64,000 nucleotides of DNA from Hydrangea macrophylla (GCA_033977485.1 CM066989.1:92833887-92897886), one strand, 5' to 3'; shown: positions 10,424 through 22,934, counted from the first letter of the stretch. A program made the numbers and translations. Notes: generated from the sequence alone by a model not told the origin.

Positions 10424-10642
10424 ATGAGTAGTGCTACATGCACTTTTAAATGCACAATTAAATGCATAATCTTGTTTAAATACACAATTAAATGCACAAC
10501 TTTACTTAAAAATATTGGACTTCGTACTGAAAAGTTTGCACACCCCCTTTTTTGTGTACAAATTTTTCAACACAAAGTCTAACATTTTTAACCAAGGTTG
10601 TGCATTACGTTTTGCTTTGAAAGTGCATGTAACATTACTCAT
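10424..10642. mobile_element. MITE with about 23-bp inverted ends
   Basis: Left end ATGAGTAGTGCTACATGCAC and right end, inverse complement ATGAGTAATGTTACATGCAC, differ at two positions. The element sits in a TA-repeat tract, so the target duplication cannot be told from the tract. It lies upstream of the CMT2-like gene. Confidence 0.8.
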
Positions 10643-11529
10643 ATATATATATATACACGTCTGTATGTATAAATACAAGTACAGATTTACTGATGCTAGT
10701 TGCTCTACTTTTAGACAAAAGTTTTTGTCTTGTTTTGAAAGAAATTATCCAGTGTTCCGAGTCCACTGTAGTGTTTAGTTGTATTGACTAATAAACGAAA
10801 GTCATGTGGCCTATATGTTAAAGTTTATAAATTGCAAATTATAGCTTATAATTTAAAAAAAGCTGAAATAAAATGTTTAATATGACTTCACTGGCTTGTC
10901 ACTTTATGACTTATAATTTTTTTTAACTTATTTAAGCCTTAAAAGTCAACTTAATATAACCTGGATTGGAGGTATTTTTTCAACTTATAACATATTTGTC
11001 ATTTAATGAATCTTTTATCGTACAACATTTTCATTCATTCTTTTTTCTATTTGTCAACTTATTTAACAAATACCACTATAACTTAATCACTAATTTTGAA
11101 AAGTTGCATCAAATAAGTTCACAACTTATTCTGAATTCAAAAATTTATAATTTGATAAATTAAAAGTTATAATCTATCTCATTAAATTACAACAAACGGG
11201 ACATTTTGTCCTTTGTGTCATTTTAAAGTTCTTTTGGAAATACCAACTTTCTAAAAGATTATATTTCACTATTGTTATACTCTCAAGGACAAAGCTAGGA
11301 ATTTAGTTATGGGGTTGGAATTTTAACGGCGTGTATTCATCGACAAAGACGATTTTTTTTAGATCAATTTTTTTTTTTTTTTTTGTTTGAATTTTTGTGT
11401 GTTACTTATTAATTTTAATAATAAGAGTGATTTTTAATTTGTGTTGTTTGACTAATGGTAAAAATATTTAGATTTGACTAAATTAAAAAGTGGTAAGAAA
11501 TGGTGATGGCTGATGAGGCAAATTATTAA
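10643..11529. other. AT-rich sequence, no gene seen
   Basis: Contains ACTTATAA/TTATAAGT-like words in both orientations (10820-11180), suggesting a decayed foldback element, plus poly-T runs. No coding region was recognised. Confidence 0.4.
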
Positions 11530-11830
11530 GGGCATGTTTGGTTGTCCTTGAATGAAATAATTCCATTCATGATTCCGTACACAATTTTATATAAAAAGAT
11601 GAAGAGCTTGAATGGTTTCATTTAGAAAACGGATGCTCGTCTAAAAAATGAGGCTTGCAATCATGAATTTTGGTATTCTAGAAAAATGAACAAATTGCCT
11701 CATAAGAAAAAATATGATGAAATCTCCCATATTTGTAAATGGATTCATTCATAGTGATGAATTTTGCTTTTACCTTCTATATAAAATTTGAATGAAACCA
11801 TTCAATTTGAAGGGACAACCAAACAGGCCC
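11530..11830. mobile_element. Tourist-like MITE, TAA target duplication
   Basis: Ends GGGCATGTTTGGTTGTCC and, inverted, GGGCCTGTTTGGTTGTCC, flanked by TAA on both sides (11527-11529, 11831-11833). A 3-bp TAA/TTA duplication is typical of PIF/Harbinger derivatives. Confidence 0.88.
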
Positions 11831-12293
11831 TAAGGTGTTTTGAATGACAATTAGGTCAATATATTAATTTCTTCCTCATTTTGTGTGTTCAACTATGGGA
11901 GTTCAACATTTTAATGAGATTACCAAAATGCCCTTATTTTGTTACTTTCTTTATTTTTACTTCTTGTATTGAGTAATTTCAAAATCAATAAGGGTGATTT
12001 GGGAAAGTAGTTAAAAACTTATCATAAAATATTATTTGTGGGCAATAGTTTGGACGGTCAAAAAAGGTAAGATAGACACATAAAATAAGAGGGGTGAATT
12101 ATATGTATTATATAAAATTTTATTTCTACCTCAAAACTAGAGAGGCTATAGCCTAGGGCAACCCTAAAAGGGATCCGCTCTTGTATGCTTCCTAAATTTT
12201 AAATCACAAATATTTTTTAAATACATGTGATAGTAGGCTCACTAAGTTTTGATTCAAGAATGTTGAATTGATCATGTCATTATTAAAAAGGGA

Positions 12294-12453
12294 AGTCTAT
12301 AGTGAGCAGATTCTCATATGAGAAGGTGGGTTTTAATCGTTGGACGATCATCTAGCAATAAGATTTCAAGAATCTGGAGATGCATTTATTGTCAGATGCT
12401 CATCCAACGGTTAAAATTCGCCTTTTTATATGAGAAGTTTCTCACAATAGACT
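12294..12453. mobile_element. Foldback MITE, 160 bp
   Basis: The left arm (agtctatagtgag, ttctcatatgagaag, tttaatcgttggacgatcat) is matched by the inverse complement of the right arm over most of its length. The target duplication is unclear. Confidence 0.7.
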
Positions 12454-12771
12454 TATTCTATTAAAAGTAGTCATATTATTATATATATATATTTAAAAAG
12501 TATTTGAAAGTCAAAATTTAAAATTATTGCTCTAAATATTTTTATACGCACAATGATAATGTTGAAATTGTCAATTTTTAACTTGTACTCATAAAATTCA
12601 AATTTTGGACCAGTCGAACAAGGCGCCAAACTTGCTATCATGAAAAATAAAAAATAAAAATAAAATACAGAAGTGGGTCCAATGGGTCCTCGAAAGTTTT
12701 GAAACTTTTGATTTTAAAATCTCACAAGACTCTCGTCACAAAATATGGAAGCAATCAAATGGACTTTATTA
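12454..12771. other. AT-rich spacer, no gene seen
   Basis: Holds an AT microsatellite near 12480. No coding or repeat boundaries were recognised. Confidence 0.4.
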
Positions 12772-13769
12772 TAGCAACTTAAATGAGGTTGGCCAAAAAT
12801 TCTAGATAAAAGTCAATTTTAATTTTTAGCTCATCAAATAGTATAATGTCTAGATCACTGAGCTAATCTTTTTCAACCACATTATCAAATTCACTAGCCG
12901 TTTTATTTTGTTTTACATTTCCTATATTCATTCAAATAAAGAAAATTGAAAATTAACAAGTACTCCCGACATATGTTGAAATTAAACCCAAAATCCTATA
13001 ATTGGTAAAATAAAAACTGAGTAAAAAAAACATTAATAACTAAACAAAACAGAAATTTAATAACAATAACTATAAATAATTAGTTGGCATTATATATCAA
13101 CTAAATTATTAAATAAAATATTTAAATCTAAAAACTAATAAAATCCAAAATCTCTAAAACCCACATTAAATAACAAACCCTGAAGCCCATTCCCAGATTT
13201 GATAATGCATTCCCAGATTACCCACATTAAATAACTAACCCACATTAACCTAACTAATGAAGCCCATTTCCAGATTACCAAACTAATCCATCAATTAAGC
13301 CCACAGCCCAACCCATTCAAACTTAAATAAAGAAGAAAAAAAAACCTAAAGCCCACCTTCCCCTTTGTCTTCTTCTTCTTCTTCTTCTTCAAGCGTCAGT
13401 TTTATGAGAGATAAAGGGGATGCTCAAATGAGACAGAGAAGAGCTAGAGACCAGAGATGGAGGAGCAAGAGATGAGAGATGAGGTATGTTTATGGTTGAT
13501 TTTATTGCAAAATTGGGTTTTCAATTTTCAATTTGACTGTTCATGACCATTGGAATCCACCCGTTGGAGACCAAACGGTCATGAACAGTCCTCCTGCCTC
13601 TTTATACCGAGTTGCTTCCTCTAACTCCAATTTGGTTCTTAAATTTCAAACTCTCCATTTTGGCTCTCCATTTGGCTTGTCGGTTGGAGCATCAGATTTT
13701 GACATTCATAAGCCAAATTGGTGGTTGGAAGAGGTGGCTCTCCATTTGGCTCATGAGTTGAAGTTGCTC
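12772..13769. mobile_element. Non-autonomous PIF/Harbinger-like element
   Basis: Left end TAGCAACTTAAATGAGGTTGGCC and right end, inverted, GAGCAACTTCAACTCATGAG, flanked by TTA (12769-12771, 13770-13772). The left 150 bases resemble 24498-24640, which leads into a Harbinger-type transposase exon. This copy has no transposase. It contains a CTT run (13368-13392) and a short palindromic segment at 13533-13586 (TGTTCATGACC against GGTCATGAACA). Confidence 0.7.
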
Positions 13770-13920
13770 TTAAGCGCCAAACTTGGCACTCAAAAAAGAA
13801 AGACGGCTCCAAAAATCTTCAAAGGTTTTGAAACTTGACTTCTTTTTTTTTTTGGATGGGATTTTGAAACTTGACTTCAAAATCTCACACATTGGCTAAT
13901 GATCAGTATTATTTTCCAAA

Positions 13921-14100
13921 GAGTAATGATACACACACACTTCCACACACTTTTTCATACCCAACAATTCCGGCTCTTGATTCTAGTGGACTCCATGTAA
14001 ATCTCACATGAATCCCATGCGAAAGCACATGGAGTCCACTGGAATCAAGGATTAGGATTGTTGCGTGTGAAAAAGTGTATGGAATAATGTGTGTATCATT
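13921..14100. mobile_element. Near-palindromic MITE between 14-bp direct repeats
   Basis: The left arm AATGATACACACACACTTCC and onward through CTAGTGGACTCCATG pairs with the right arm over about 80 bases. The 14-mer tattattttccaaa lies on both sides (13907-13920, 14100-14113). Part of that repeat may be element-end sequence, since 8-11 bp is more usual for such elements. Confidence 0.75.
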
Positions 14101-14113
14101 ATTATTTTCCAAA

Positions 14114-14387
14114 TCCATTAATTTTTCAACTTATTTCTCTAATACGTCAACTTTTTTAAAATGAAATTTTCAACTTACAATTTGCCAAAAAAAAAAAAAT
14201 TACAAATCTAGTGATAAATCCTAATTTACCTAACTTTTTTGAATAAGTTCCTGCAAGAATATCTCTATATCCATTTATGCATAAAGTTTTTTTAAGATAA
14301 GTTCAAATCTCCAATTATAATTAAATTTGTTTATCTTTTTGTTTGACAGAATATTTTGCTTTGGACGTGCTAGAGCTGTTGCAGCTC

Positions 14388-14422
<35 letters not shown>

Positions 14423-14810
14423 GGCAAACATAATTTTCCTAATACTTTGTGTGAGTAATGCACAATCTGACTTTTATCGTATAGGGATTGTTAAAACTAG
14501 TAGGAAAGTACCCTAATTATATGTTCTTTGACAGTACTGATGCGCACAAGTTAAAAAGTTGTGAAAATAATATAAAAAAAGGCTTTTTGGAATTAAAAAT
14601 GTATTGCATGAAATATATTACAAACAAAGAAAACTACATAGAATAATTAAAAAGGGAAAAACATTTAAAGGAAATGCTCAAAAGCTTATGTGAAGCAAAA
14701 AAGAGAGCTACTGAAATGCAAATTAAAAAGCTACTGTTGAATGCAGTTTTGGAGGAGTGTTTGTGTGTTTTGATCGGACTGTTGGAGAGATTTGATATGT
14801 TGGGGCTGCT
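14114..14810. other. Spacer with (TG)15 microsatellite, no gene seen
   Basis: The TG run is at 14391-14421. The rest is AT-rich and unassigned, ending at the target duplication of the copia element that starts at 14816. Confidence 0.5.
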
Positions 14811-14815
14811 GTATA

Positions 14816-15796
14816 TGTTGGAAAAATTTACATTGATATAATTAGAAAACAGAAACAGATTCTGATTACAAGTAATGAAAACAGAAAATTACAGTTGGAC
14901 AGAAACAGAAAAATAAACAGGAGAATTATCAAACCGAGGCCTGTGATCTATTCACAGTTTCCTTAAAACAGATTCGCCACCTCACCGGATGTGCTTGAGG
15001 AAATCGTCAGCGTCTGTCTCCCAGGATATAGCGGCTTCTAACAGTGGTACTTGCACAACGTACAACTGCTCCGGGGAACTAACTATATTCTGTGACTCTC
15101 TCTCTGAAACTGGGACTGGAAGGAAGAACAGTATGTGTCTAAAATGGGTTGGATGTTGAAGGTATGTATTAACTGAAGGAGAGTTGGAATATATTTGTGT
15201 ATTCATCATTTCAGAAATTCCAAAGGTTGTAACTACAACCTTTGGAGTTCTGTAACTCTTCCAGAAATCTCAAAGGTTTCTGCAATGTTAAACATGTGCA
15301 GAAATTCCAAGGGTCTCTTCATTACAAAATTGTAATACCAAAACCTTGAGGGGTCTAAAAAAAAATATTCTGTGCGGGCCGCACCCGCGACCACGACCTG
15401 GCTCGGCACGGCCGGCCGGACGGACGGCGGCGGCGCGCGCGTGTGTGGAGTAAACCCAAAGGGCCTTAGGTCCTCCCCCTTCTACAAAACTGGGTACCCC
15501 TTAGGGCCCAAACCCAAAACATGAAGTAGCCTTATAAATACACTAAAGGCTACTTCTAGTTTTCCTATGTGGGACAAGGCAAGTTGTGAACCTCTTTCAT
15601 TTCAACAACTCCTTGTATGGGGCAACCTTTAATCATTAATTTCTCATTCACCCATCAATAGTTTTGGACATGTGAATATCCAAACTTCATCTCCTCATGG
15701 AGGAGAACACAAATCCACAAGGACCCCACTTAAACTCTAAGTAGGTCCCACTTTTATTAGCCCTTAAACATGGCCAAAACACATATTTATCCAACA
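14816..15796 (-). repeat. 3' LTR of copia element
   Basis: A 981-bp LTR with TG...CA ends. It contains a GC-rich block at 15376-15450 (gcgggccgcacccgcgacc and following CGG repeats), in sharp contrast to its AT-rich surroundings. Confidence 0.92.
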
Positions 15797-16341
15797 ATCC
15801 CCCACATGAATGAAATTAACCGAAACGATGTGAGACAGTGACTCGACAAGAGAGAGAGCAAAACGGATCACTCCTGCAAAGGATAGGTAGCTTTTGGCTT
15901 TGAACCTTCCCTTGTGACAATCTATCAGATTTACTGGCTGACCAGTGAACATATAGTCTTGAACTGATTGCCATTAGTGTAAACAACCGACAGACCTCAC
16001 ACAGGAGCTTTCCAAACATAGTTTAGTTCTTACACTTGTGTTCATTTTGGCCTTGAACACTCGCCTGGTTCAGTGAATGTTTATCAAATAATTTTGCCTT
16101 TCTCAAATTCTCTTAGAAGCGGCCCCACTTCACATTCACATAGGTGACTATTTAGAGTATCCTGCTACTCTCCGCTTGGTTATACCAACGCACATAGTCA
16201 TTAAAAGCTAAGCTTACCCTCACACCAGCATGTATCACTGTTGAATCATAGAAATGGGCAGAAAAACATTTCTTCTCAGTGATTCTCTTAAGGTACATGA
16301 AATTAGGTTGTCCCTTTGAACCTAGATCTTGGGATCTCCAG

Positions 16342-16525
16342 TCAACTAGGTTGGGTTTCCATTCCATTCCCTTGTAACGTCATAGGCTTTAGTCCCATTC
16401 CTCTAGATGATTTATTAACTAACTCTCGATTTAACCCTTTGGTTAGCGGATCCGTAATATTGTCCTTTGACTTTACATAGTCAATTGTGACAATCCCACT
16501 TGAGAGTAGTTGTTTAATGGTATTG

Positions 16526-16569
<44 letters not shown>

Positions 16570-17313
16570 TTGTGCCCTTCCAATAGCAGATTGGCTATCG
16601 CAGTGTATGCAAATAGCTTGCACAGGTTTTGACCATCTAGGAATATCTTCTACAAAATGGTGAAGCCATTCAGCCTCTTCAGCTGCCTTGTCTAGCGCAA
16701 TGAATTCAGATTCCATTGTCGATCTAGCAATACAAGTTTGTTTTGAAGATTTCCATGATACAGCTGGACCACCAAGTGTGAAAACATATCCACTTGTAGA
16801 TTTTGAATCTTTCATATCGGATATCCAGTTTGCATCACTGTATCCTTCCAATACAGCTAGATATCTCATGTAGTGCAGTCCCTGATCACGTGTATATCGT
16901 AAGTACTGCAGTACCCTTACTATCCCTTTCCAGTGTTCAGCACTAGGATTACTAGTGTATCTACTCAGTCTACTAACAGAATAAGCAATGTCAGGCCTTG
17001 TACAACTCATTAAGTACATCAAACTTCCTATCACTCGTGAATATTCTAGTTGAGAAACACTCTCACCAGTATTCTTAGATAGGTGTAGACTTAAGTCCAC
17101 AGGCGTCCTGGCTATACTAGTATCAGACTTGTTGAACTTCTCTAGAATCTTGTCTACATAATGTGACTGTGACAGAACAAGTCCATTAGTATTTCTAGAG
17201 ATCTTGATGCCCAATATAACATCAGCAAGTCCCATATCTTTCATGTCAAATTTAGAATTCAACATTTTCTTAGTGGATTTAATGATCTTATCATTACTAC
17301 CCACTATGAGCAT
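16342..17313 (-). pseudogene. Copia RT C-terminus and RNase H
   Basis: Reads [16 protein letters not shown] at the start, just after YVDD, then [20 protein letters not shown] and the RNase H core ([50 protein letters not shown], ending DPLTKGL). RNase H removes the RNA strand during cDNA synthesis. The frame is open to a stop at 16342, beyond the usual RGMGLKP ending. It is in a different frame from the upstream RT part; the intact YVDD codons lie around 17313-17325 in this frame. Confidence 0.88.
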
Positions 17314-17846
17314 GTCATCAACATAAAGACATAAGATGACATAGCCTTCAATTGTGTCTCATTGATTTTAAATCCACTAGAGAGTATAGCTTTGTCAAAT
17401 TTTTCATGCCATTGTTTTGGAGCTTGCTTTAAGCCATACGATGATTTGACAAGCTTACACGCTTTATTTTCTTGCCCTGGAGCAGAAAATCCTTCAGGTT
17501 GTTCCATGTAGATTTCTTCATTCAAATCTCCATTAAGGAAGGCAGTCTTAACATCCATTTGATGTATTTCGAGATCTCGAAACGCTGCGATTGTAATAAT
17601 CATACGAATGGATGTTATTCTCGTAACAGGAGAATACGTATCAAAGTAGTCTAGACCCTCCTTTTGTCTATACCCTTTAATGACAAGCCTTACTTTATAC
17701 TTATCAATAGTACCATCCGTCTTCATTTTCTTTTTAAAAATCCATTTGTAGCCCAACGGCTTACAACCAGGAGGAAGCTCTACCAGTTCCCAAGTATGGT
17801 TTTGTAGGATAGAATCAATTTCACTCTTGATTGCTTCTTTCCACAA
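17304..17846 (-). pseudogene. Copia reverse transcriptase (RVT_2), N-terminal part
   Basis: Starts MWKEAIKSEIDSILQNHTWE and contains KWIFKKKMKTDGTIDKYK, HQMDVKTAFLNGDLNEEIYM and YGLKQAPKQWHEKFDKA. After INET the frame is lost by a small deletion, and the YVDD region continues in the frame of the RNase H part. No intact polyprotein remains. Confidence 0.88.
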
Positions 17847-17945
17847 CGGACCATCTGGTGATCTAATAGCTTCATTATAGCTTTGAGGCTCACTTTCTAT
17901 AACATAAGTTAGAAAGTCTGGACCAAAAGTTTTTGAGGTCCTAGC

Positions 17946-18254
17946 TCATTTCCCACGTCTAGGCTCAATATCAACATTTTCTTCTTGGGTTTTACTAGTT
18001 TCCCCAACAGTCTCAAATGTGCGTTTTTTAGAACTATATTCCTCTTTACAAGGAAATATATTCTCAAAAAAAGACGCATTTCTAGACTCCATGATCGTGT
18101 TCTTGTGTATATCTGGGATTTCAGATTTATGTACAAGAAACCGATATGCACTACTATTATGTGCATAGCCAATAAATAAACAATCAATAGTTTTTGGACC
18201 TATCCTTTCTTTCTTAGGAGTAGGTACAAGAACTTTTGCAAGACACCCCCACAT
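17946..18254 (-). pseudogene. Copia integrase C-terminal segment
   Basis: MWGCLAKVLVPTPKKERIGP and KTIDCLFIGYAHNSSAYRFL are the typical copia integrase C-terminal motif. A stop at 18288-18290 separates it from the catalytic core upstream, and another near 17946 from RT. Confidence 0.82.
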
Positions 18255-18287
18255 TCGTAAGAACTTGTAGGAAGGTTTTCGACCATT

Positions 18288-19496
18288 TCATTGTTCATAC
18301 GGGGTTTGATCAACTTTCTTTCGAGGTACCTTATTTAAAATATAATTTGCAGAGAGAATTGCCTCCCCCCACAAGTTCTGTGGCAATCCAGAACTTATTA
18401 ATATAGCATTCATCATTTCTTTTAAGGTACGATTTTTCCTTTCGGCAACTCCATTTGATGGAGGCGAATAAGGTGCGGTGGTTTGGTGAATAATTCCATT
18501 TTGTGCACAAAACTCACCATATGGTGCTACATATTCACCACCCCTATCACTTCTTAACACCTTAATCTTTTTACTTAGTTGATTCTCAACCTCTGTCTTG
18601 TATAGAATGAACTTATCCAAAGCTTCATCCTTACTTTTTAGCAAATACACATAACAGTATTTAGTGCAATCATCAACAAAAATAATAAAATACTTATTGC
18701 CTCCTCTAGACTGAACCATTTTTAAATCACATACATCAGTGTGGATTAATTCTAGAGGTTCAATGCTTCTTTCAATTGACTGAAATGAAGTCTTTGTTAA
18801 CTTTGCTTCAACACAAGTTTCACATTTATAACTTGCATCAATATGACAGTTTGGTATGTGGTCTAATTTAATTAATCTTCGCAAAGAATTAAAATTAACA
18901 TGTCCTAGTCTACCATGCCACAAATTGGAAGACTCAAGCAAGTAAACAGAAGAGGTACTCGTTTTATTAACTTTTGAGAATACAGTTGCTACATTAAGTT
19001 TGAACATCCCATTACACATATACCCCTTCCCCACATACATTCCCGCTTTGGTCAACACCACATTGTCTGACTCAAAGACCATTCGGAAGCCATGCTTGCT
19101 TAGGAGAGATCCAGATATCAAATTCTTGCGAATTTCTGGTACATAAAAGACACTGTCTGACTCAAAGATCATAGTCTTTGAGTCCACCACTTCTAAGGAC
19201 TCCCACAGTTCCTTACCAGTGGTCTTGACCCTATACACATTATAGAGTGTATCGTCTAAGTCATTCAAGACATAGTTTCGGCACAAAAAGTCAGAGTGCT
19301 TCAAAGCATCAATAGCTAGCACAACCTCTTGATCTTGTTCATTTCCATTAGATTTATCGGGTTTCTCCCCGTGGTTCACAGGAACCATTTGGATTGAGGG
19401 AACCTTAACAATGATCGAACCAATCACCACGGTGTTGGTAGCACCAACGGTCGCAACAGAGTTCATGGTCTCATTTGCCATTTCTGAAATTATCAC
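18288..19496 (-). pseudogene. Copia gag start fused to GAG-pre-integrase and integrase core
   Basis: The frame starts MIISEMANETMN, a copia gag start, and reaches TTGKELWESLE. It then jumps directly to VPEIRKNLISGSLLSKHGFR, which normally follows the protease. It continues through SSNLWHGRLGHVNFNSL (the zinc-finger region), CETCVEAKLTKTSF and the integrase core with HTDVCD, RSDRGGEY and NGVAERKNR carrying the DDE residues. The rest of gag with its zinc knuckle and the protease are missing. A stop at 18288 ends the frame inside pol. Confidence 0.88.
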
Positions 19497-19793
19497 AAGA
19501 GAAAAGAAATTAAATCTAATATTTTCTTTTTAATTTTAACAGTAGCAGAATTTCTTTTCCCAAATAATTGTTAGAAACCGAATGAATTTTAAGATTCTGC
19601 TTGCAATGTCCCAAGCAAAACGCGATTCTGCACACTTTTTGTCTAATGCAATTTTCTCTGATTCTACACCGTTTGGCCAGAAAACGAGGATTACAGTAGC
19701 AGTTTTTGTAAGACTGTTTTCAAAAAATAATTTTGTTTTTCCAAATCTGAATTTGTTTTTGTTTTGTAAAATATATATAATCTGTTTTAAGAT

Positions 19794-20753
19794 TATTGGA
19801 AAAATTTACATTGATATAATTAGAAAACAGAAACAGATTCTGATTACAAGTAATGAAAACAGAAAATTACAGTTGGACAGAAACAGAAAAATAAACAGGA
19901 GAATTATCAAACCGAGGCCTGTGATCTATTCACAGTTTTCTTAAAACAGATTCGCCGCCTCACCGGAAGTGCTTGAGGAAATCGTCGGCGTCTGTCCCCC
20001 AGGATACAATGGCTTCTAACAGTGGTACTTGCACAACGTACAACTGCTCCGGCAAACTAACTATATTCTGTGACTCTCTCTCTCTGAAACTGAGACTGGA
20101 AGGAAGAACAGTATGTGTCTAAAATGGGTTGGATGTTGAAGCTATGTATTGACTGAAGGAGAGTTGGAATATATTTGTGTATTCATCATTTCAGAAAATT
20201 CAATACAACCTTTGGAGTTCTGTAACTCTTCCAGAAATCCCAAAGGTTTCTGCAATGTTAAACATGTGCAGAAATTCCAAGGGTCTCTTCATTACAAAAT
20301 TGTAATACCAAAACCTTGAGGGGTCTAAAAAGAAATATTCTGTGCGGGCCGCACCCGCGACCACGACTTGGCTCGGCACGGCGGCGGCGACGTGCGCGTG
20401 TGTGGAGTAAACCCAAAGGGCCTTAGGTCCTCCCCCTTCCACAAAACTGGGTACCCTTTGGGGCCCAAATCTAAAACATGAAGTAGCCTTATAAATACAC
20501 TAAAGGCTACTTCTAGTTTTCCTATGTGGGACAAGGCAAGTTGTGAACCTTTTTCATTTCAACAACTCCTTGTATGGGGCAACCTTTAATCATTAATTTC
20601 TCTTTCACCCATCAATAGTTTTGGACATGTGAATATCCAAACTTCATTTCCTCATGGAGGAGAACACAAATCCACAAGGACCCCACTTAAACTCTAAGTG
20701 GGTGCCACTTTTATTAGCCCTTAAACATGGCCAAAACACATATTTATCCAACA
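19794..20753 (-). repeat. 5' LTR of copia element
   Basis: A 960-bp match to the LTR at 14816. Its GC-rich block (20340-20402) is shorter, and its inner end reads CCAATA instead of CCAACA. Confidence 0.92.
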
Positions 20754-20758
20754 GTATA

Positions 20759-21122
20759 TTTATAGCTAGAACTGAAGCTTCTTCAGTAAGCTTTGTCTGG
20801 CTTTTGGTCCAATGACAGTCCATCCTTGAAACTTGCAATATGCTTGGGAAGCTAAATTGCGTTAGAACTTGTAATATGCTTGAACCCCACCATCTTGACT
20901 GGGTGAGTGAAATGATCTATACGCCCGAATGGAAAATGGTTGATGAAGTACTGAAGTGGTAGATATGAACAAATTCTCAAATGCTTACTTAAGTCAAAAC
21001 ATGATGAAGGCTTCACATGTCATCATGATCCATTTAAATCTCCTAACGAATTCAAGCGTTGGTCATAGGATTGCTCTTCCAGTGGAGCCCATGCATATGG
21101 GATTCAAGTTATAACAATGTGT
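20759..21122. other. Single-copy-looking spacer, no gene seen
   Basis: No coding region or repeat boundary was recognised between the copia element and the hAT complex. Confidence 0.4.
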
Positions 21123-21150
21123 TGGCAATAGGAGTGCAACTCGGGCGGTA

Positions 21151-22934
21151 GGGGTGGGCACACTTCGGCTCAACCCGAAGTTTCGACCCGAACTGAAATT
21201 TGAAGCCAATTCAGTTCGGTTTTTTCGGGTTAAAATTTCAGTTCGGGTTGAAGTCGAACTATAGTGTATAATACGGTTCGGTTTTCGGAGAGAATATTCC
21301 AACCCGAACCCGACCCGAAAAACCGAACTTGAAGGGACTATAAAATATTTGATTTTTAGGGTTAGCTAAGCTTTAGACTTTACAGTTTACACTTTACTCT
21401 TTAGTCTTGTGTTTAGAGAAGAGAAAGGGGAGCGGCGCCGACTGAAGCATCAAGAAGTGACAAGGCGGCAGCGGCACCTCCACGGACCACAGTTCCACTT
21501 CCACTTCCGTACGCCGTCGCACAGACCGCACTCCACACTCCACAGACCAGTTTATTGAAAGTGGGAATGTGGATGCTAAGTCAGAATTGGATAGGTATCT
21601 TGGTGAGGCTACCGAGGATGATGATGATAGCTTTGACATCTTGAAGTGGTGGAGGGTTAATTTGCCTCGTTTTCCTATCCTTGCACAGATGACTCGTGAT
21701 GTATTGGTAGTTCCTATTAGTACAGTGGCATCCGAGTCTGCGTTTAGTACCGGAGGGCGTGTCCTTGATGCAATTAGGAGCTCCTTGACTCCAAAGATAG
21801 TACAGGCCATTATATGTGCTCAGGATTGGATGCGTCCCAAATCTCGCCAAGTTAGTGTTGAGGAGGATTTAGACAATCTTGACAAAGTTGAGGAAGGTAA
21901 GTAATAAAATAAAATAGCAATCTACTATGTGTTTTAGACTTTTTGTTTATATTTTTTATGTGCTAATTAAATGTGTTGTCAATTTTTTTTTATTTGTAGA
22001 GTTGTTGAAGATTGCTAATGACTCAAGTGTTGTAGATCTTTAAAGGTGGTGACTTGTTCGCGTTGTTGTTGTCGGTTGGTCGCCTACTTGCCTACTTGGA
22101 GTGGGGGAACTTCTACTTTCAGACTATATTTTATTTACTTAGTTCATGGACAATGTATTATGTATTAATGTTTTTATTTGAGACTATGTTTTATAGTTTA
22201 TTGTGGTGATGAGTCTGCTGACAGTTGACTGCATGGATGTGTCAGTTGTCACGACTCACGTGTGGTTGGTCTTTGTTTATTTGCCTATTTGGTATCACCG
22301 TATTATGCTATTATGTTGTTTGTACTTTGTGGTTGTCTTGTTGATATATGGTTACAGCCTATAGCGGCACAGCCTACAGGTGATGGTCTTGTTGACCCAA
22401 AAGAGGTGTATTTTTAATGTTCATTTTTAGACTAGTTAGTTGTTTGTTCATGTTTTATTATTCTTGTTGACAGGTTGTGTTGTGTTGTGTTTGTCAATAG
22501 ATCATTGCAATTTTTTTGTCCAATTGTAAATTTGCAATTAGTAATTTAGTATTTAGTAAATTAATAATAGAATAATACTAAGTACTTTTTCAGTTTTTTG
22601 TGTATTCTTAAATTTTAATCACTATATTCAATGCAAGTAAAATTGAAAAATAATTTTAATAAAATAGAATTGTATTTAATTGCTAATGGTTAGTGGCTGC
22701 CCCACAACACAATCCCTTCCCTAAGGAGGAAGGAAAAAAAAAAAAAAAAAAAAAACTTCGGCTCCATTTCAACCCGAAGTTCCAACCCGAACCCGAACTT
22801 AATTTCGAAAACCGAACCGAACTTTCGAACTTTACTACAGTTCGGTTTTCGGTACCGTAAATGCCAACCCGAACCCGATTAACCCGAACCGAACTTTACA
22901 GTTCGAACCCGATCTACCCGATTGCCCACCCCTA
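21151..22934 (+). mobile_element. Inner hAT element, internally deleted
   Basis: Ends TAGGGGTGGGCA on both sides in inverse orientation, with the octamer tcgggcgg on each side (21143-21150, 22935-22942). Sub-terminal regions are rich in cggttcgg, aacccgaa and similar words. The only transposase part is the C-terminal dimerisation region. Confidence 0.93.
21569..21904 (+). pseudogene. hAT transposase C-terminal dimerisation domain
   Basis: Contains LDRYLGEA, FDILKWWRVNLPRFPILAQM, VPISTVASESAFSTGGRVLD and SSLTPKIVQAIICAQDW, the hAT dimerisation (Dimer_Tnp_hAT) motif order. The BED zinc finger and catalytic region are absent, so it cannot transpose by itself. The coding sequence runs to GKstop at 21902-21904, and an intron-like stretch to a second possible short exon near 22000 was not resolved. 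Confidence 0.9.

Larger units (their letters stand above)
14816..20753 (-). mobile_element. Nearly complete Ty1/copia element, 5.94 kb
   Basis: The element reads on the minus strand. LTRs are 19794-20753 (5', 960 bp) and 14816-15796 (3', 981 bp), starting TGTTGGATAAATATG and ending CCAACA or CCAATA. The pentamer gtata flanks both outer ends (14811-14815, 20754-20758). A polypurine tract CATGTGGGGGAT precedes the 3' LTR. Domains run in copia order: gag start, integrase, reverse transcriptase, RNase H. A deletion fuses the start of gag to a segment beyond the protease, and there are stops and frame breaks, so it is non-autonomous. The LTRs are very similar apart from the GC-rich block near 15380 and 20360, suggesting a rather recent insertion. 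No standard primer site was seen next to the 5' LTR. Confidence 0.93.
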
